64,000 bases of DNA, from positions 62,001 to 126,000 of the forward strand of contig CAITIQ010000291.1 of assembly GCA_903892415.1 (NCBI GenBank), in the 5' to 3' direction. The notes beneath the pieces are model-generated. The model had not been told where the DNA came from and made no database searches. It saw only the letters and a list, made by a program, of their open reading frames with translations. The stretch is from an uncultured delta proteobacterium (lineage in GTDB: Bacteria > Myxococcota_A > Polyangia > Polyangiales > Polyangiaceae). This document shows positions 37,201-44,642 of the stretch, piece by piece (positions within the stretch are counted from its first letter, which is position 1; the number at the start of each line of letters is the position of its first letter). Made by a program: the position numbers and the translations under genes.

Positions 37201-39047
37201 ACCAGCGGAAGCCCTTTATTGTCTTTGAGGACCGCATCGATTGTTACGAAGCTACCGGGCGCTGCCTTGCCACTCGCGATGGTCCCGCTTAGCGTCGGAA
37301 GTCGCTTGGGGATCACCAGGACCCTCGTTCTGGAGAGCAATGCCGGGCCTGTAAGTTGTGGCACCGCCACGAGCAAATCCATCGGACCTTGCGCATCCTC
37401 GGGAATCGCGATCGATTGAGAGCCCTGGCCGAGTCTGAGTTGCGAGGCGGTGGTCGTGCCCTCGTTGACGCTCTCGCACAACACGCTGACCAGCGTGCCT
37501 GGCGCACCGACGATGCTAAGCGGAAGGCTTTCTCCAGCCTCGACCACAAGTTTCGCTGGGCGAACTAGGAACTTTGCTTCGCGTTGCACCGGAAGGCAGA
37601 GGCTCATTCCGTCTGAGCCGACGAGCGCGCCGCCAAAGGCCTCGCTCGTGCCGCTTGCGGGCTCCAGCGCCTTGAGCGTGATTTGTGCTGCTACTTGGTT
37701 CGGACACGGGCCGACCTTTCGAAAGGCACCTGCTCCGGCGGGAACCTCCCACTCAAGCTCGGCCTCTCCGTAGCTGTTGGTCGTGAACGTCGCAGAAAGG
37801 TTGTCTCCTTTGGCAACGAAGGTTCCCACGATCGGCTTTCCGCCATCGCGCGACATCTCCAACACCACGCGTTGCCGCAAACCAGGTACGAGCTCCCCGC
37901 TTTCGGGCGTCATGCGTACGAAGCCACGTTGCTGTCCGACCTCGATCTCGGCCGAGCTTTGAAGCGCCCGCCCTTCGAGCTCCGTGCGGACCTCGAGGCG
38001 ATGCTGTGAGCCGCGAAGTGGCACGGTGCTGGGAGTCGTTACAGTCGCGGTAACCTCCCCGTTGACGTCGGTAACGAGCTTCTCGGCGACCTTTGCAAAA
38101 TCGTCATCGGCTACTGGCGGCTCCGTGCCTCGTGGGCCATTCCAAACCAGCACCGTCTGCCCTCGGATCGGCTCGCCGGTGGCGTCACGGACTCGCACTC
38201 GGTAGCGGGCCTTGTCGCCTGCCACCGTCCACGCTTCGTCGAACGTCGCACGAAACGTTGGTTGGCCCGGCAGCTCTTCACGCGTTGTCAGCGTGGTCGA
38301 CTTGCCTCGTCCTGTCGCCGAATCACGCGGGCGCGCTTCGAGAACGAAGGAGGGTGCAGGTCCGCTGTCCCGGGGAATGTGGAGCTTGGCTGAGGCTGTT
38401 CCGCTGAGGTCGGTCTTGGTCTCCACTCGTTCACGGACGACGTCCCCTTGGCTCAGCACGAACTCGACGTCGGTATTGGGCTGCTTGCCGTCTTTGCCGC
38501 TGAAGATGGCCCACGCCATCACCTCGCTGCCGGGAACGACCGCGCTGTCGGAAACGAACAAGTCGATGTCGCTGCGCGCGGTGCGCCGGATCGAATACTC
38601 AACGGTACGGTCGCGCCCATTGGCCTGAACGCGCAACAGCAGCGTCAGTTCACGCGGAGGACCTGCAGGCACTGGCAGCACCAGGGTGAGCCCACCGTCC
38701 GCGCCGCTGGTTCCGCGCGCCGGCGCGGGAAGGCTCGCGGGCTTTTCGTCGTCCCTGGACGAGAGCGACTCCGGGTCCCAAGTCGCTTCGACCAGGGCAT
38801 CTTGAATGGGCACGACAGTCGTCGCCGTCGGGAAACCGAGGGCAACGATGCTCAGCGAGAGATCCTCTCCACCAGGCGCTTCGACGTCAGCGTGCACCCA
38901 CAGGTCGAGTCCACGAGCTGTGGACGACTTCGGCTCGGTCGCCGCAGGGGCACTTTTCTGCGCGTTCGCTGACGGTGGAAGGGCAACAAGCCCGCCAAGT
39001 ATCGTTGTCAACAGGCCAAGTCGAAGGGGAAGGGCGCGCAGTGTCAT
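34263..39047 (-). CDS. Alpha-2-macroglobulin-like exported protein without thioester
   Basis: A 1594-residue exported protein with a signal peptide ending near ANAQ (about 29). It shows the order of bacterial alpha-2-macroglobulins: Ig-like macroglobulin domains in the first 600 residues, the AVVVDKYGGANLDPL segment of the bait-region side, a variable central region with a Gly/Ser stretch (SGSGMGIGNG), the A2M segment TTWQVALVGLPNE, and helical complement-like domains to the end. The CxEQ thioester motif of YfaS-type proteins is not present, so it would trap proteases without covalent binding. No pbpC-like gene is adjacent. It follows the PilZ-sigma gene by 63 bases on the same strand. It is probably periplasmic protease defence; the function is inferred from family. 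Confidence 0.85.
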   Translation of the reverse strand: MTLRALPLRLGLLTTILGGLVALPPSANAQKSAPAATEPKSSTARGLDLWVHADVEAPGGEDLSLSIVALGFPTATTVVPIQDALVEATWDPESLSSRDDEKPASLPAPARGTSGADGGLTLVLPVPAGPPRELTLLLRVQANGRDRTVEYSIRRTARSDIDLFVSDSAVVPGSEVMAWAIFSGKDGKQPNTDVEFVLSQGDVVRERVETKTDLSGTASAKLHIPRDSGPAPSFVLEARPRDSATGRGKSTTLTTREELPGQPTFRATFDEAWTVAGDKARYRVRVRDATGEPIRGQTVLVWNGPRGTEPPVADDDFAKVAEKLVTDVNGEVTATVTTPSTVPLRGSQHRLEVRTELEGRALQSSAEIEVGQQRGFVRMTPESGELVPGLRQRVVLEMSRDGGKPIVGTFVAKGDNLSATFTTNSYGEAELEWEVPAGAGAFRKVGPCPNQVAAQITLKALEPASGTSEAFGGALVGSDGMSLCLPVQREAKFLVRPAKLVVEAGESLPLSIVGAPGTLVSVLCESVNEGTTTASQLRLGQGSQSIAIPEDAQGPMDLLVAVPQLTGPALLSRTRVLVIPKRLPTLSGTIASGKAAPGSFVTIDAVLKDNKGLPLVGTVAAVVVDKYGGANLDPLLALDTKSALCSSFGVETSRCDSVLSGGPENDPLRRARLRPSEDGTPIADPAGTAGPKFDNTFQQVVRSLEGAVFESSMAVETLPDVYRKEKGRYNFNPELMTLVTDAIDQKPLTPGGETVTLADLIAKDPQINFDNVARRVTRLKMFNVLDAMRSQRTLLNPDEPILGEPNALLRKLIRGGSLAEGNLLDPWGGQLTFHKTNEEYVPFISFKRGFSLSSPGPDGKLGTADDVSSPFARVLKSGTPYARASHEDELVDSRFDMLVADETVSSWKDTLNRATGTALGGGFAAEHGSGSGSGMGIGNGSGRLGGAHRVRRAGTSGITFMSEPVQTDENGRARIQVQLGAEETTWQVALVGLPNEAGAAVSTLEVPVNLELSSKVFAGARMTTGDIVSARVHLRNRTDKEVLATLAVSAEGAIALAPDFKATPTLIPAKGAISVTIPVRAAGAGEGSLNVTTSATGLPSDTVKHAITVEPAGKTMNIARTAWISDERELGEFLDKSPFERAGSATLTLFNGSASQLEKMVTALEDTAGSSADELADIADASARLERHLRSRSDAENPLADRLELVEKAARARVSQDLTENDALSYSLRGRLAGPSDSATGKGNCPPGNLPVVGAALATALDAEPTPKAGVVLACFTELAARGVKELSSEGKPDELARGIVAFATRPHRASELGALREKLLAKVRPAADGRLDYPGASRASRALVHAALILSANEATAKSESDLHLAWLLVQRDSRGSFGSAAATRAALLAILDLGVEDELSSSDVEIDFGEAGTKRVQVPAGQSLSLLVPDSADELSVSTDHAILAEVSRNYLRPFAVAPSEAEGSVRVSIRFPSAPVCPPEKPCARTLTQGDVGNLVVTLLAKEALASQTRVDATIPLPPGVVLAEPQEGVRQVQGTLRINRSIGATEQVLAIPLRFNLAGTFVAREAEVRSVDDQQPPSITRSRTIIVSER

Positions 39048-39110
39048 GGTTGGCGCTAGACACCCTACACCCTCCCGAAGTTTCCCGACGGCGCCGATTG
39101 TCCGGCCGAG

Positions 39111-40205
39111 TCAAAGCGGCGGCAAAGAGGTGGGGATCGACTTTTCACGACCGCCCGCGTTCTTGGACTTCACCGGGCGCTTCGACGGGGGAGGCGAAGA
39201 GGCACAGGTGACGCGCAAGCGACGCACTGCATCCGAAAGAAGCTGGGAGATGCGCGCCTCGGTAACTCCAAGAACGTTTCCGATCTGGCGCAGCGTGAGG
39301 TCATCGCCGTAATAAAGTTCAAGCACTCGCTTGAGCCGAGGCGGAAGAGCATCGAGGGCTGTTCGTAGTTTTCCGAGCGCCTCGACCTGGGTCATGCGTT
39401 CCTCGGGGCCGACGCTGGTGCTATCTGCGAGGTCAACGTCGTCGTAGGTCTCGATGGAGGAAGTCTCGCCGCTTTGGGCTAAACGCAGCGCTGCACCGTA
39501 GGCCTCTTGCGAGAGCTTCAAGTGGCTGGCCACCTCTGCATGCGTTGGCTTGCGACCATAGCTCAGCTCGAGATCGCGGTTCGCTTTGGCGATCCTGCGC
39601 GCGCGCTGGCGCATTCTGCGTGAAAGAGGGTCGGCGTTGCGCAGCTCGTCGAGCATGGCCCAGCGCAGTCGAGGCATCGCGATTCGCTCGAGATCCGAAA
39701 GGGGCATGCTCGGGTTTTTCGCGTACAGCTCGACCAAGGCTACGAAGCCGGCGCCCACCAAGTCGTCGGTGGATACTTGCGGTGGCAGTCTTTGTGCGAC
39801 GCCGCGAGCAAGCCGCCTGATCAGCGGAATGCAGCGCACTGCAACGTCTCGCGGGATGCGACCCGTGTGTCCGTCCCAGGCAATGTCGGAGCGCTCGGCT
39901 ACCCAGCGTCGGATCTGTTCTGCGTCCCCCTCGTTGAGGTCCGACCAGCGAATCGCCACCCGGTAGTTGCCCTTCGGATCTCGTTCGCAGCGAACGACAG
40001 TTCCTTCACAGAGTGCGGGATCCAAACGTGTGGGCAATTCGACGACGGCTGTGAGTCGCTCGTTGGCTTCAAAAGGCGCTCTACTTACGACGAGCACCCC
40101 GCCTTCGGAGAGATTGATGAGCCGACCGTGAGCCCGCGTCGATTCAGTCGTGAGGATGATGGGCAGATCGACATCCGCCCGCGGAAAAAAACGCGGTTCA
40201 AGCAT
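39111..40205 (-). CDS. PilZ domain - FliA-type flagellar sigma factor fusion
   Basis: A 364-residue two-part regulator. Residues 1-105 form a PilZ domain with both c-di-GMP-binding motifs: R5-FFP-R9 (RxxxR) and N31-L-S33-EG-G36 (NxSxxG). Residues about 120-332 are a complete sigma-28/FliA-type factor: region 2 with STDDLVGAGFVALVEL and MPRLRWAMLDELRNADPL, region 3 (YGRKPTHAEVASHLKL), and region 4 (LTLRQIGNVLGVTEARISQL). The region 2.4/3.0 segment ADPLSRRMRQ differs from the usual D-W-V-P-R form. AAGGA lies seven bases before the ATG. It starts 29 bases after the sigma-54 activator on the same strand, so it is probably co-transcribed. It likely directs late flagellar promoters under c-di-GMP control. 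No flgM anti-sigma gene is in the window. Confidence 0.9.
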   Translation of the reverse strand: MLEPRFFPRADVDLPIILTTESTRAHGRLINLSEGGVLVVSRAPFEANERLTAVVELPTRLDPALCEGTVVRCERDPKGNYRVAIRWSDLNEGDAEQIRRWVAERSDIAWDGHTGRIPRDVAVRCIPLIRRLARGVAQRLPPQVSTDDLVGAGFVALVELYAKNPSMPLSDLERIAMPRLRWAMLDELRNADPLSRRMRQRARRIAKANRDLELSYGRKPTHAEVASHLKLSQEAYGAALRLAQSGETSSIETYDDVDLADSTSVGPEERMTQVEALGKLRTALDALPPRLKRVLELYYGDDLTLRQIGNVLGVTEARISQLLSDAVRRLRVTCASSPPPSKRPVKSKNAGGREKSIPTSLPPL

Positions 40206-40234
40206 GGTCGTTCCTTTCTTAGAGAAGCTAGAAG

Positions 40235-41260
40235 TCAGCTCGCGATGCGCTTGCGCTTAACCATTTCGACGAGCGTCGTGCGGTTGAGCCCCAAGAGCTG
40301 CGCTGCGCGATTCTTGTTTCCGCCCGTGCGCGCCAGCGCCTGACGAATGAGATTGCTTTCGTACTCGTCCACGACGGCCTTGAGGTCGAGGCCCATGGCC
40401 GGCAGCTCCGAGGGCAGCCCGCTGCCCGCTGCTCCGCGGACGTCGCGCGCACGCACCGACATCGGCAGATCTTGCGCGCTCACTTCAGGACCAATGGCTA
40501 GCAGCACAGCGCGCTCCACGACGTTCTGAAGTTCGCGGATGTTGCCCGGCCAACCATAGGTTTCGAGCAGTGCGAGCGCCTCGGGCGAGAAGCCCTCGAG
40601 GTCCTCGCGGCCGAGGTCCTCCTTCATGCGCTCGAAGAAGTGAAGGACTAGTGCACTGATGTCGTCTTTGCGGTCTCGCAGCGGTGGGATGTGTAGCGGG
40701 ATCACGTTGAGCCTGTAGTAGAGGTCTTCTCGGAAACGACCCGCGCGGACTTCCGCCTCGAGGTCGCGGTTGGTTGCTGCCACGACGCGAAGGTCGCAGC
40801 GGTAGGTCTTCGAGTCGCCGACAGGGGAGTATTCGCGCTGCTGTAAGAGACGCAGCAGCTTCACCTGCAGAGCTAGTGGCATCTCCCCGATTTCGTCGAG
40901 GAACAGCGTTCCACCCTCGGCAGCTGCTACGCGCCCCTGACGAGTAGCGTGCGCGCCGGTGAAGGCGCCCTTGGCATGACCGAACAGCTCGCTCTCGAGC
41001 AAGGCCTCCGGAATGGCGCCGCAGTTGAGCGTGACGAGTGGCCCTTTGGCCCGCACGCTCGCATCGTGAATGGCGGCTACGAGCATCTCTTTGCCCGTCC
41101 CGCTCTCTCCGGTGACAAGCACCGTGCAGTTCGCCCGCGCGATGCGGTCGATGTTCTCCACAAGGTCCGTCAAGAGCTGGCTCTTGCCGACAATCTTCCC
41201 GCGGCTCGTAGGCCTCAACGTCATGCGCACGCGAGTAGTGTCTACCTGTTGCACGTTCAT
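40235..41260 (-). CDS. Receiver-less sigma-54-dependent transcription activator (FleQ/FlrC type)
   Basis: A 341-residue bacterial enhancer-binding protein. ATG 41260 is chosen: GGAGGTG lies nine bases upstream; a longer frame to 41425 runs through the upstream region and has no domain. After about 25 residues comes the AAA+ domain with Walker A GESGTGKE (51-58), the sigma-54-contacting GAFTGA (98-103), Walker [11 protein letters not shown] and the R-finger region. A Fis-type HTH is at the C-terminus (about 295-338, [16 protein letters not shown]). There is no receiver, so it is not phosphorylated in the classical way. The Arg-Asn pair after Walker A used by FleQ for c-di-GMP is Ala-Ala here. 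It probably activates the flagellar sigma-54 promoters. The next gene is the PilZ-sigma fusion. Confidence 0.92.
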   Translation of the reverse strand: MNVQQVDTTRVRMTLRPTSRGKIVGKSQLLTDLVENIDRIARANCTVLVTGESGTGKEMLVAAIHDASVRAKGPLVTLNCGAIPEALLESELFGHAKGAFTGAHATRQGRVAAAEGGTLFLDEIGEMPLALQVKLLRLLQQREYSPVGDSKTYRCDLRVVAATNRDLEAEVRAGRFREDLYYRLNVIPLHIPPLRDRKDDISALVLHFFERMKEDLGREDLEGFSPEALALLETYGWPGNIRELQNVVERAVLLAIGPEVSAQDLPMSVRARDVRGAAGSGLPSELPAMGLDLKAVVDEYESNLIRQALARTGGNKNRAAQLLGLNRTTLVEMVKRKRIAS

Positions 41261-41433
41261 CACACGGCACCTCCATGTCGCCGACCGAGCCAGCTTTCCC
41301 ACCGATTTGTGGAAAGCAGCTCCATCTCCCGGGGCGATCCGGGAATAGGGTGCTGAAGCCGTTGCAATCCAAAGGACCGACCCGCGCCGTGCGGGAGTCT
41401 TGAATGCGAAGCTCAGCGTCTGCATCCACCCAT

Positions 41434-41449
41434 TGCGAGAGACGTGCCA
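41434..41449 (-). promoter_or_regulatory. Sigma-54-type promoter of activator / PilZ-sigma operon
   Basis: The minus-strand sequence TGGCACGTCTCTCGCA has the full TGGCAC -24 block, correct ten-base spacing between GG and GC, and TCGCA for the -12 block (one mismatch from TTGCA). Predicted transcription start is about 41423, leaving a leader of about 160 bases before the ATG at 41260. Confidence 0.65.
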
Positions 41450-41462
41450 TGTTTCCGACGCG

Positions 41463-41488
41463 TGTCAGAAACATGTCAGTGCATGTCG
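41463..41488. promoter_or_regulatory. Three TGTC direct repeats at helical spacing
   Basis: TGTCAG at 41463, TGTCAG at 41474 and TGTCGC at 41484 are 11 and 10 bases apart, on one DNA face, just upstream of the predicted -24 element. They could be a regulator-binding site for the activator promoter. Confidence 0.35.
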
Positions 41489-41661
41489 CACTCGTTGATC
41501 TTGCTTGAAAAGTTGGCCCCAGCGAGGGCTTCGTGGAAGCGCCAAAGCGGCTCGCAGAACCGGTTGTTTCAACTCGAGAAGGAGACGCAGCAACCGTGTT
41601 CTCAGTACGAGACACGTGAGCATTCGCGACAACAGCAGAACTCAAAGCGGGACCAACGCAG

Positions 41662-41670
41662 TTATCCACA
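41662..41670 (+). promoter_or_regulatory. Isolated DnaA-box match
   Basis: TTATCCACA matches the strong consensus exactly. It stands alone in the gene-free stretch, without an AT-rich region or neighbouring boxes, so it is not an origin. Confidence 0.35.
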
Positions 41671-41740
41671 GCGAGGCCCGACAGGAAGGACAACGGCCCC
41701 ACGGTCTCGTTTATGAAGAGCGCAGGCTCGCGGAGAGTCA

Positions 41741-42019
41741 TCATTTTGACGAATCCTTCGCGGTGGTCGTTTGAGCGCCAGCGAGAGCTTCACGGATCTT
41801 GTCGGCCAAGCCGAGTCCGCCTGCGTCCCCGACTGAAGTCGCGAGCGAATCGACAATCATCGGTCCGTAGCCCGATTGCCCACCTTGTTCTCCGACTTTT
41901 GCCACGGTGAGCAGCTGCCGGAGAAAAACGCCCTCGAATTCCTTACAGATGCGGGCGAGCTCGGCGTCTTCCTTGGCGGAGATCTGCGGTGCGTGGCTTG
42001 CTGTAGGTCCGATCTTCAT
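41741..42019 (-). CDS. flgJ: FlgJ-like rod-binding protein, muramidase-less
   Basis: A 92-residue protein corresponding to the N-terminal rod-scaffold domain of FlgJ (CKEFEGVFLRQLLTVAK and GGLGLADKI are typical). The C-terminal peptidoglycan hydrolase domain of enterobacterial FlgJ is absent, as in many deltaproteobacteria and alphaproteobacteria, so another enzyme must open the wall for the rod. ATG 42019 overlaps the flgI stop by four bases. It is the last gene of the flgG-flgA-flgH-flgI-flgJ operon. Confidence 0.9.
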   Translation of the reverse strand: MKIGPTASHAPQISAKEDAELARICKEFEGVFLRQLLTVAKVGEQGGQSGYGPMIVDSLATSVGDAGGLGLADKIREALAGAQTTTAKDSSK

Positions 42020-43134
42020 TCGACCACCACCTCGGCCTCGAGGCCACCGGCTGTCTTCATGGCAGAGAGGACGCTCGCAAGTTCGCGCGCGGAAAGGCCG
42101 AGCGCACCCAGCGCATCAGCGACATCGGCCAACGACCCAGCGCCCTCCATGAACTGCACGGTGGGAATCTTCTCCTTGGCCGTCACTTCGGAGCTCTGGA
42201 CCTTGGTGCCTTGCCCAATCACCGGCTGAGCCACTTGCGGTGTTTCCTTGACGACGATCGTCAAACTTCCGTGGACGATCGCCATCGGCGCAAGCCGCAC
42301 GTCGCCACCAGCGATGATGGTTCCGTTGCGTTCGCTGATCACGATTCGTGACTTGCGTACTGGCGAGACCTCTAGTTCTTCGATCTGCGCAAGCAGCTGA
42401 ACCGGGTTCTTTTTGAACTCCTCAGGGACCTTTACGGTTACCGCTCCACCATCGAGCGCTTCCGCCACACCTTCCCCGAGGCTCTTTGAGATCGCTGCGG
42501 CCAGGCGTGACGCCGTGGTGAAGCTCGGACTTCGGAGTGAAAGCGAGAGCTCACCCTTGTCGTTCAAGATCGACGAAACGACCTCGCGCTCGACGATCGC
42601 TCCCATCGGGATCCGGCCTGCAGTGAGAGAGCCTTGCTTTACCGAGCTTCCACTCGCTCCTTTACCTGAAAAGCCACCAACGATGAGGCTGCCTTGCGCG
42701 GCCGCGTACGTCTTTTGGTCGGCCCCCTTGAGCAGCGCTTGTACCAGTGTTCCACCGGACAAAGACTTCGCGTTGCCGATCGAGCTGATCGAGATATCGA
42801 GCTTCGTCCCAGGCTTGGCAAATGGCGGGAGAGTCGCCGTCACGACGACTGCGGCCACGTTCCTGAGCTGGATCTGCCGCGGATCGATGGCCACACCAAG
42901 TCGGCGCAACATCTCGATTGTCGCCTTGGCGGCAATGGGAGCCGTTGCGTCGTCGCCGGTTCCAGCGAGACCCGTAACCACGCCGAATCCAACCAATTGG
43001 TTGTCGCGCGCGCCTGCGACCTCGACCAAGTCCCGAACCTTGTCGGCTCGCGCGGTCTTCGCTGGTGCAAGACCAAGTGCTCCCGCCGCGAGCGCTACTA
43101 GACAGACTCCACGGAGACGAATTTTAGTATTCAT
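42016..43134 (-). CDS. flgI: Flagellar P-ring protein FlgI
   Basis: A 372-residue periplasmic protein that forms the P ring around the rod in the peptidoglycan layer. ATG 43134 opens a Sec signal peptide ending near KTARA; a frame upstream of it is not secretory. Family landmarks follow: VRDLVEVAGARDNQLVGFGVV, GTGDDA, RNVAAVVVTATLPPFAKPG and DISISSIGNAKSLSGG. The length matches FlgI. It lies 31 bases after flgH and overlaps flgJ. Confidence 0.96.
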   Translation of the reverse strand: MNTKIRLRGVCLVALAAGALGLAPAKTARADKVRDLVEVAGARDNQLVGFGVVTGLAGTGDDATAPIAAKATIEMLRRLGVAIDPRQIQLRNVAAVVVTATLPPFAKPGTKLDISISSIGNAKSLSGGTLVQALLKGADQKTYAAAQGSLIVGGFSGKGASGSSVKQGSLTAGRIPMGAIVEREVVSSILNDKGELSLSLRSPSFTTASRLAAAISKSLGEGVAEALDGGAVTVKVPEEFKKNPVQLLAQIEELEVSPVRKSRIVISERNGTIIAGGDVRLAPMAIVHGSLTIVVKETPQVAQPVIGQGTKVQSSEVTAKEKIPTVQFMEGAGSLADVADALGALGLSARELASVLSAMKTAGGLEAEVVVE

Positions 43135-43165
43135 TATTGCCCCAGCTCTAGTCGGAAGGAGGTGG

Positions 43166-43900
43166 TCATAGCGGGTTGACCTTGTCGAGCGCGCGGCCAA
43201 GCAAGCCTTTGCGCTGTTGGTCTGCGATGTCGCCTCGGCCGGTGAACTCCACTTCAGCGTCGGCAATCCGCGAGGAAGGCACCGAGTTGTCGCTGCCGAT
43301 GTCGACGGAGCGAATCAAGCCGGACACGTATAGGTGATACTCCTCATTGTTGATCATGATCACCTTGGTGCCCTCGAGGAAAAAGTCACCGTTGGGCATT
43401 TGCTTCGCAATGCGCACGGCAATTCGGCCTCTCAAGATTCCTTTGCGACTCGTGTTGCCGCGCCCAGCAAAGTCAGACTCGCTGAAGAATGAGAGCATGT
43501 GGCTTGGGTCCAGCTCTGGCATTGCTGCTTTAACGGCCGAGAGCAGCCCAAACACATTGGTGATACCCATGTCGAAGGAGCCCTCCTTGGCAAGCTCGGT
43601 GCTCGAGTCGCCGGAGGCATCCGCCTGCTCGTCAATCTCGATCAGCACGAGGTCCCCGACGCGGGAGCTGCGCAAATCCTCGAAGTAGCCGCGATTGGCG
43701 TCGCTGAAGATAGACCCGCGCGAGGGCGCAAACGAGGGGTCGCTTGCCGCATACTTGGCCGGCTCGTAGTCCCGCTGTTTCGGTGCATAGTCGCCGATGT
43801 GCGGCGGCTCGCAACCGAGGGTGAGCACCACCATACCGGAGAGCAGCAGCGTCTCTGTATTGCGTGCGATCGATGTCACTTCCGAACTCGTGCGATTCAT
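43166..43900 (-). CDS. flgH: Flagellar L-ring lipoprotein FlgH
   Basis: A 244-residue outer-membrane lipoprotein forming the L ring. The signal peptide has a lipobox near LTLGC. Family segments are SIFSDANRGYFED, RVGDLVLIEIDE, LRGRIAVRIAKQMPNGDFFLEG and EYHLYVSGLIRSVDI. ATG 43900 overlaps the flgA stop by four bases, so the two are translationally coupled. The presence of flgH and flgI implies a Gram-negative basal body. Confidence 0.95.
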   Translation of the reverse strand: MNRTSSEVTSIARNTETLLLSGMVVLTLGCEPPHIGDYAPKQRDYEPAKYAASDPSFAPSRGSIFSDANRGYFEDLRSSRVGDLVLIEIDEQADASGDSSTELAKEGSFDMGITNVFGLLSAVKAAMPELDPSHMLSFFSESDFAGRGNTSRKGILRGRIAVRIAKQMPNGDFFLEGTKVIMINNEEYHLYVSGLIRSVDIGSDNSVPSSRIADAEVEFTGRGDIADQQRKGLLGRALDKVNPL

Positions 43901-44637
43901 TTCGCCTCCGAAACAACGTTGGAACTCTCGACGCGTCCTCGCAGGACTTTCCCGGAGTCGCTGACCGTGACTAGCACTGAGTCGCCCAAGTCTGCGTCTG
44001 CGGCCGTGGTGGCCAGCGCGCTGACCATGACGGCTCCGCGCCGAATGGTGAACTGAACTTTGGAGCCCTTCGGTACGTCTGCGATGGCGGCTTCTTTGCC
44101 CAACGCGAACTCGATGTTGACCACCAACTTCCCGATCTGCTCGCCGCTCTGCATCAATTGCAAAGTCGCAGCGGTCAGGTGCTTGCCCTCACGGCGGGGG
44201 GGTTTGGGGAACTCCAGCACCGCTGAGTCGAACCCGTCCGCGACCACGGCTGCCGCGCGCGGTCGAATGCGCGTTAGCGTAGCGCCCTTGGGGAGACCGC
44301 GGACTTGTAGCGCCTGCTCGACCATTCCCTCGATGTCGGGGATGCTGAGCGTCCGGCTCTTGCGAACCACACGCACCGAGACTGGCAAGTTCAAGCCTCT
44401 GCGATTGGCTTCGGGGATCGCGCCCTCGAGCTCCGCTCGCTTGAGTACTCGTGAAGAGCCAGGCAGCGGGGAAGGCCCCAGATCGACTGCCCGCAGCTCC
44501 TCGGGCACGTCTGCAATGTCTCCAAGCGTGATGCGAGGCGATGCTAGAGCGTGCTCCTTGGCCTTGGCCTCTGCGGACTCGCCCACCGCCGGTGCGGCGA
44601 AGAGCGATAGAACGATAGCGAGAGCTAGCTTCTTCAT
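43897..44637 (-). CDS. flgA: P-ring chaperone FlgA
   Basis: A 246-residue periplasmic chaperone for P-ring assembly. A signal peptide of about 19 residues is followed by the SAF/FlgA region (ITLGDIADVPEELRAVDLGPSPLPGSSRVL, here in pieces) and a C-terminal beta domain (KGSKVQFTIRRGAVMVSALATT, GRVESSNVV) typical of FlgA. It lies five bases after flgG and overlaps flgH, inside the same operon. Confidence 0.92.
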   Translation of the reverse strand: MKKLALAIVLSLFAAPAVGESAEAKAKEHALASPRITLGDIADVPEELRAVDLGPSPLPGSSRVLKRAELEGAIPEANRRGLNLPVSVRVVRKSRTLSIPDIEGMVEQALQVRGLPKGATLTRIRPRAAAVVADGFDSAVLEFPKPPRREGKHLTAATLQLMQSGEQIGKLVVNIEFALGKEAAIADVPKGSKVQFTIRRGAVMVSALATTAADADLGDSVLVTVSDSGKVLRGRVESSNVVSEAK

Positions 44638-44642
44638 TGCGA

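Larger units (their letters stand above)
41261..41740. other. 480-bp gene-free region upstream of the activator
   Basis: This stretch has no convincing gene. It holds a sigma-54-type promoter on the minus strand (41434-41449), three same-face TGTC repeats (41463, 41474, 41484) and a perfect TTATCCACA DnaA-box match at 41662-41670. The minus-strand frame 40485-41744 that crosses it is an off-frame shadow of the activator. Confidence 0.6.

Noticed and set aside
41662-41670. Replication origin
   Set aside because: There is only one DnaA box, with no AT-rich unwinding region and no dnaA or dnaN nearby.
40485-41744. Minus-strand frame of 419 codons crossing the 480-bp gap
   Set aside because: It overlaps the activator in another frame, and its second half is Arg/Pro-rich off-frame sequence. 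No domain is seen in the part over the gap.
42413-43171. Plus-strand frame of 252 codons opposite flgI
   Set aside because: It is antisense to a well recognised gene and lacks a ribosome site or family resemblance.
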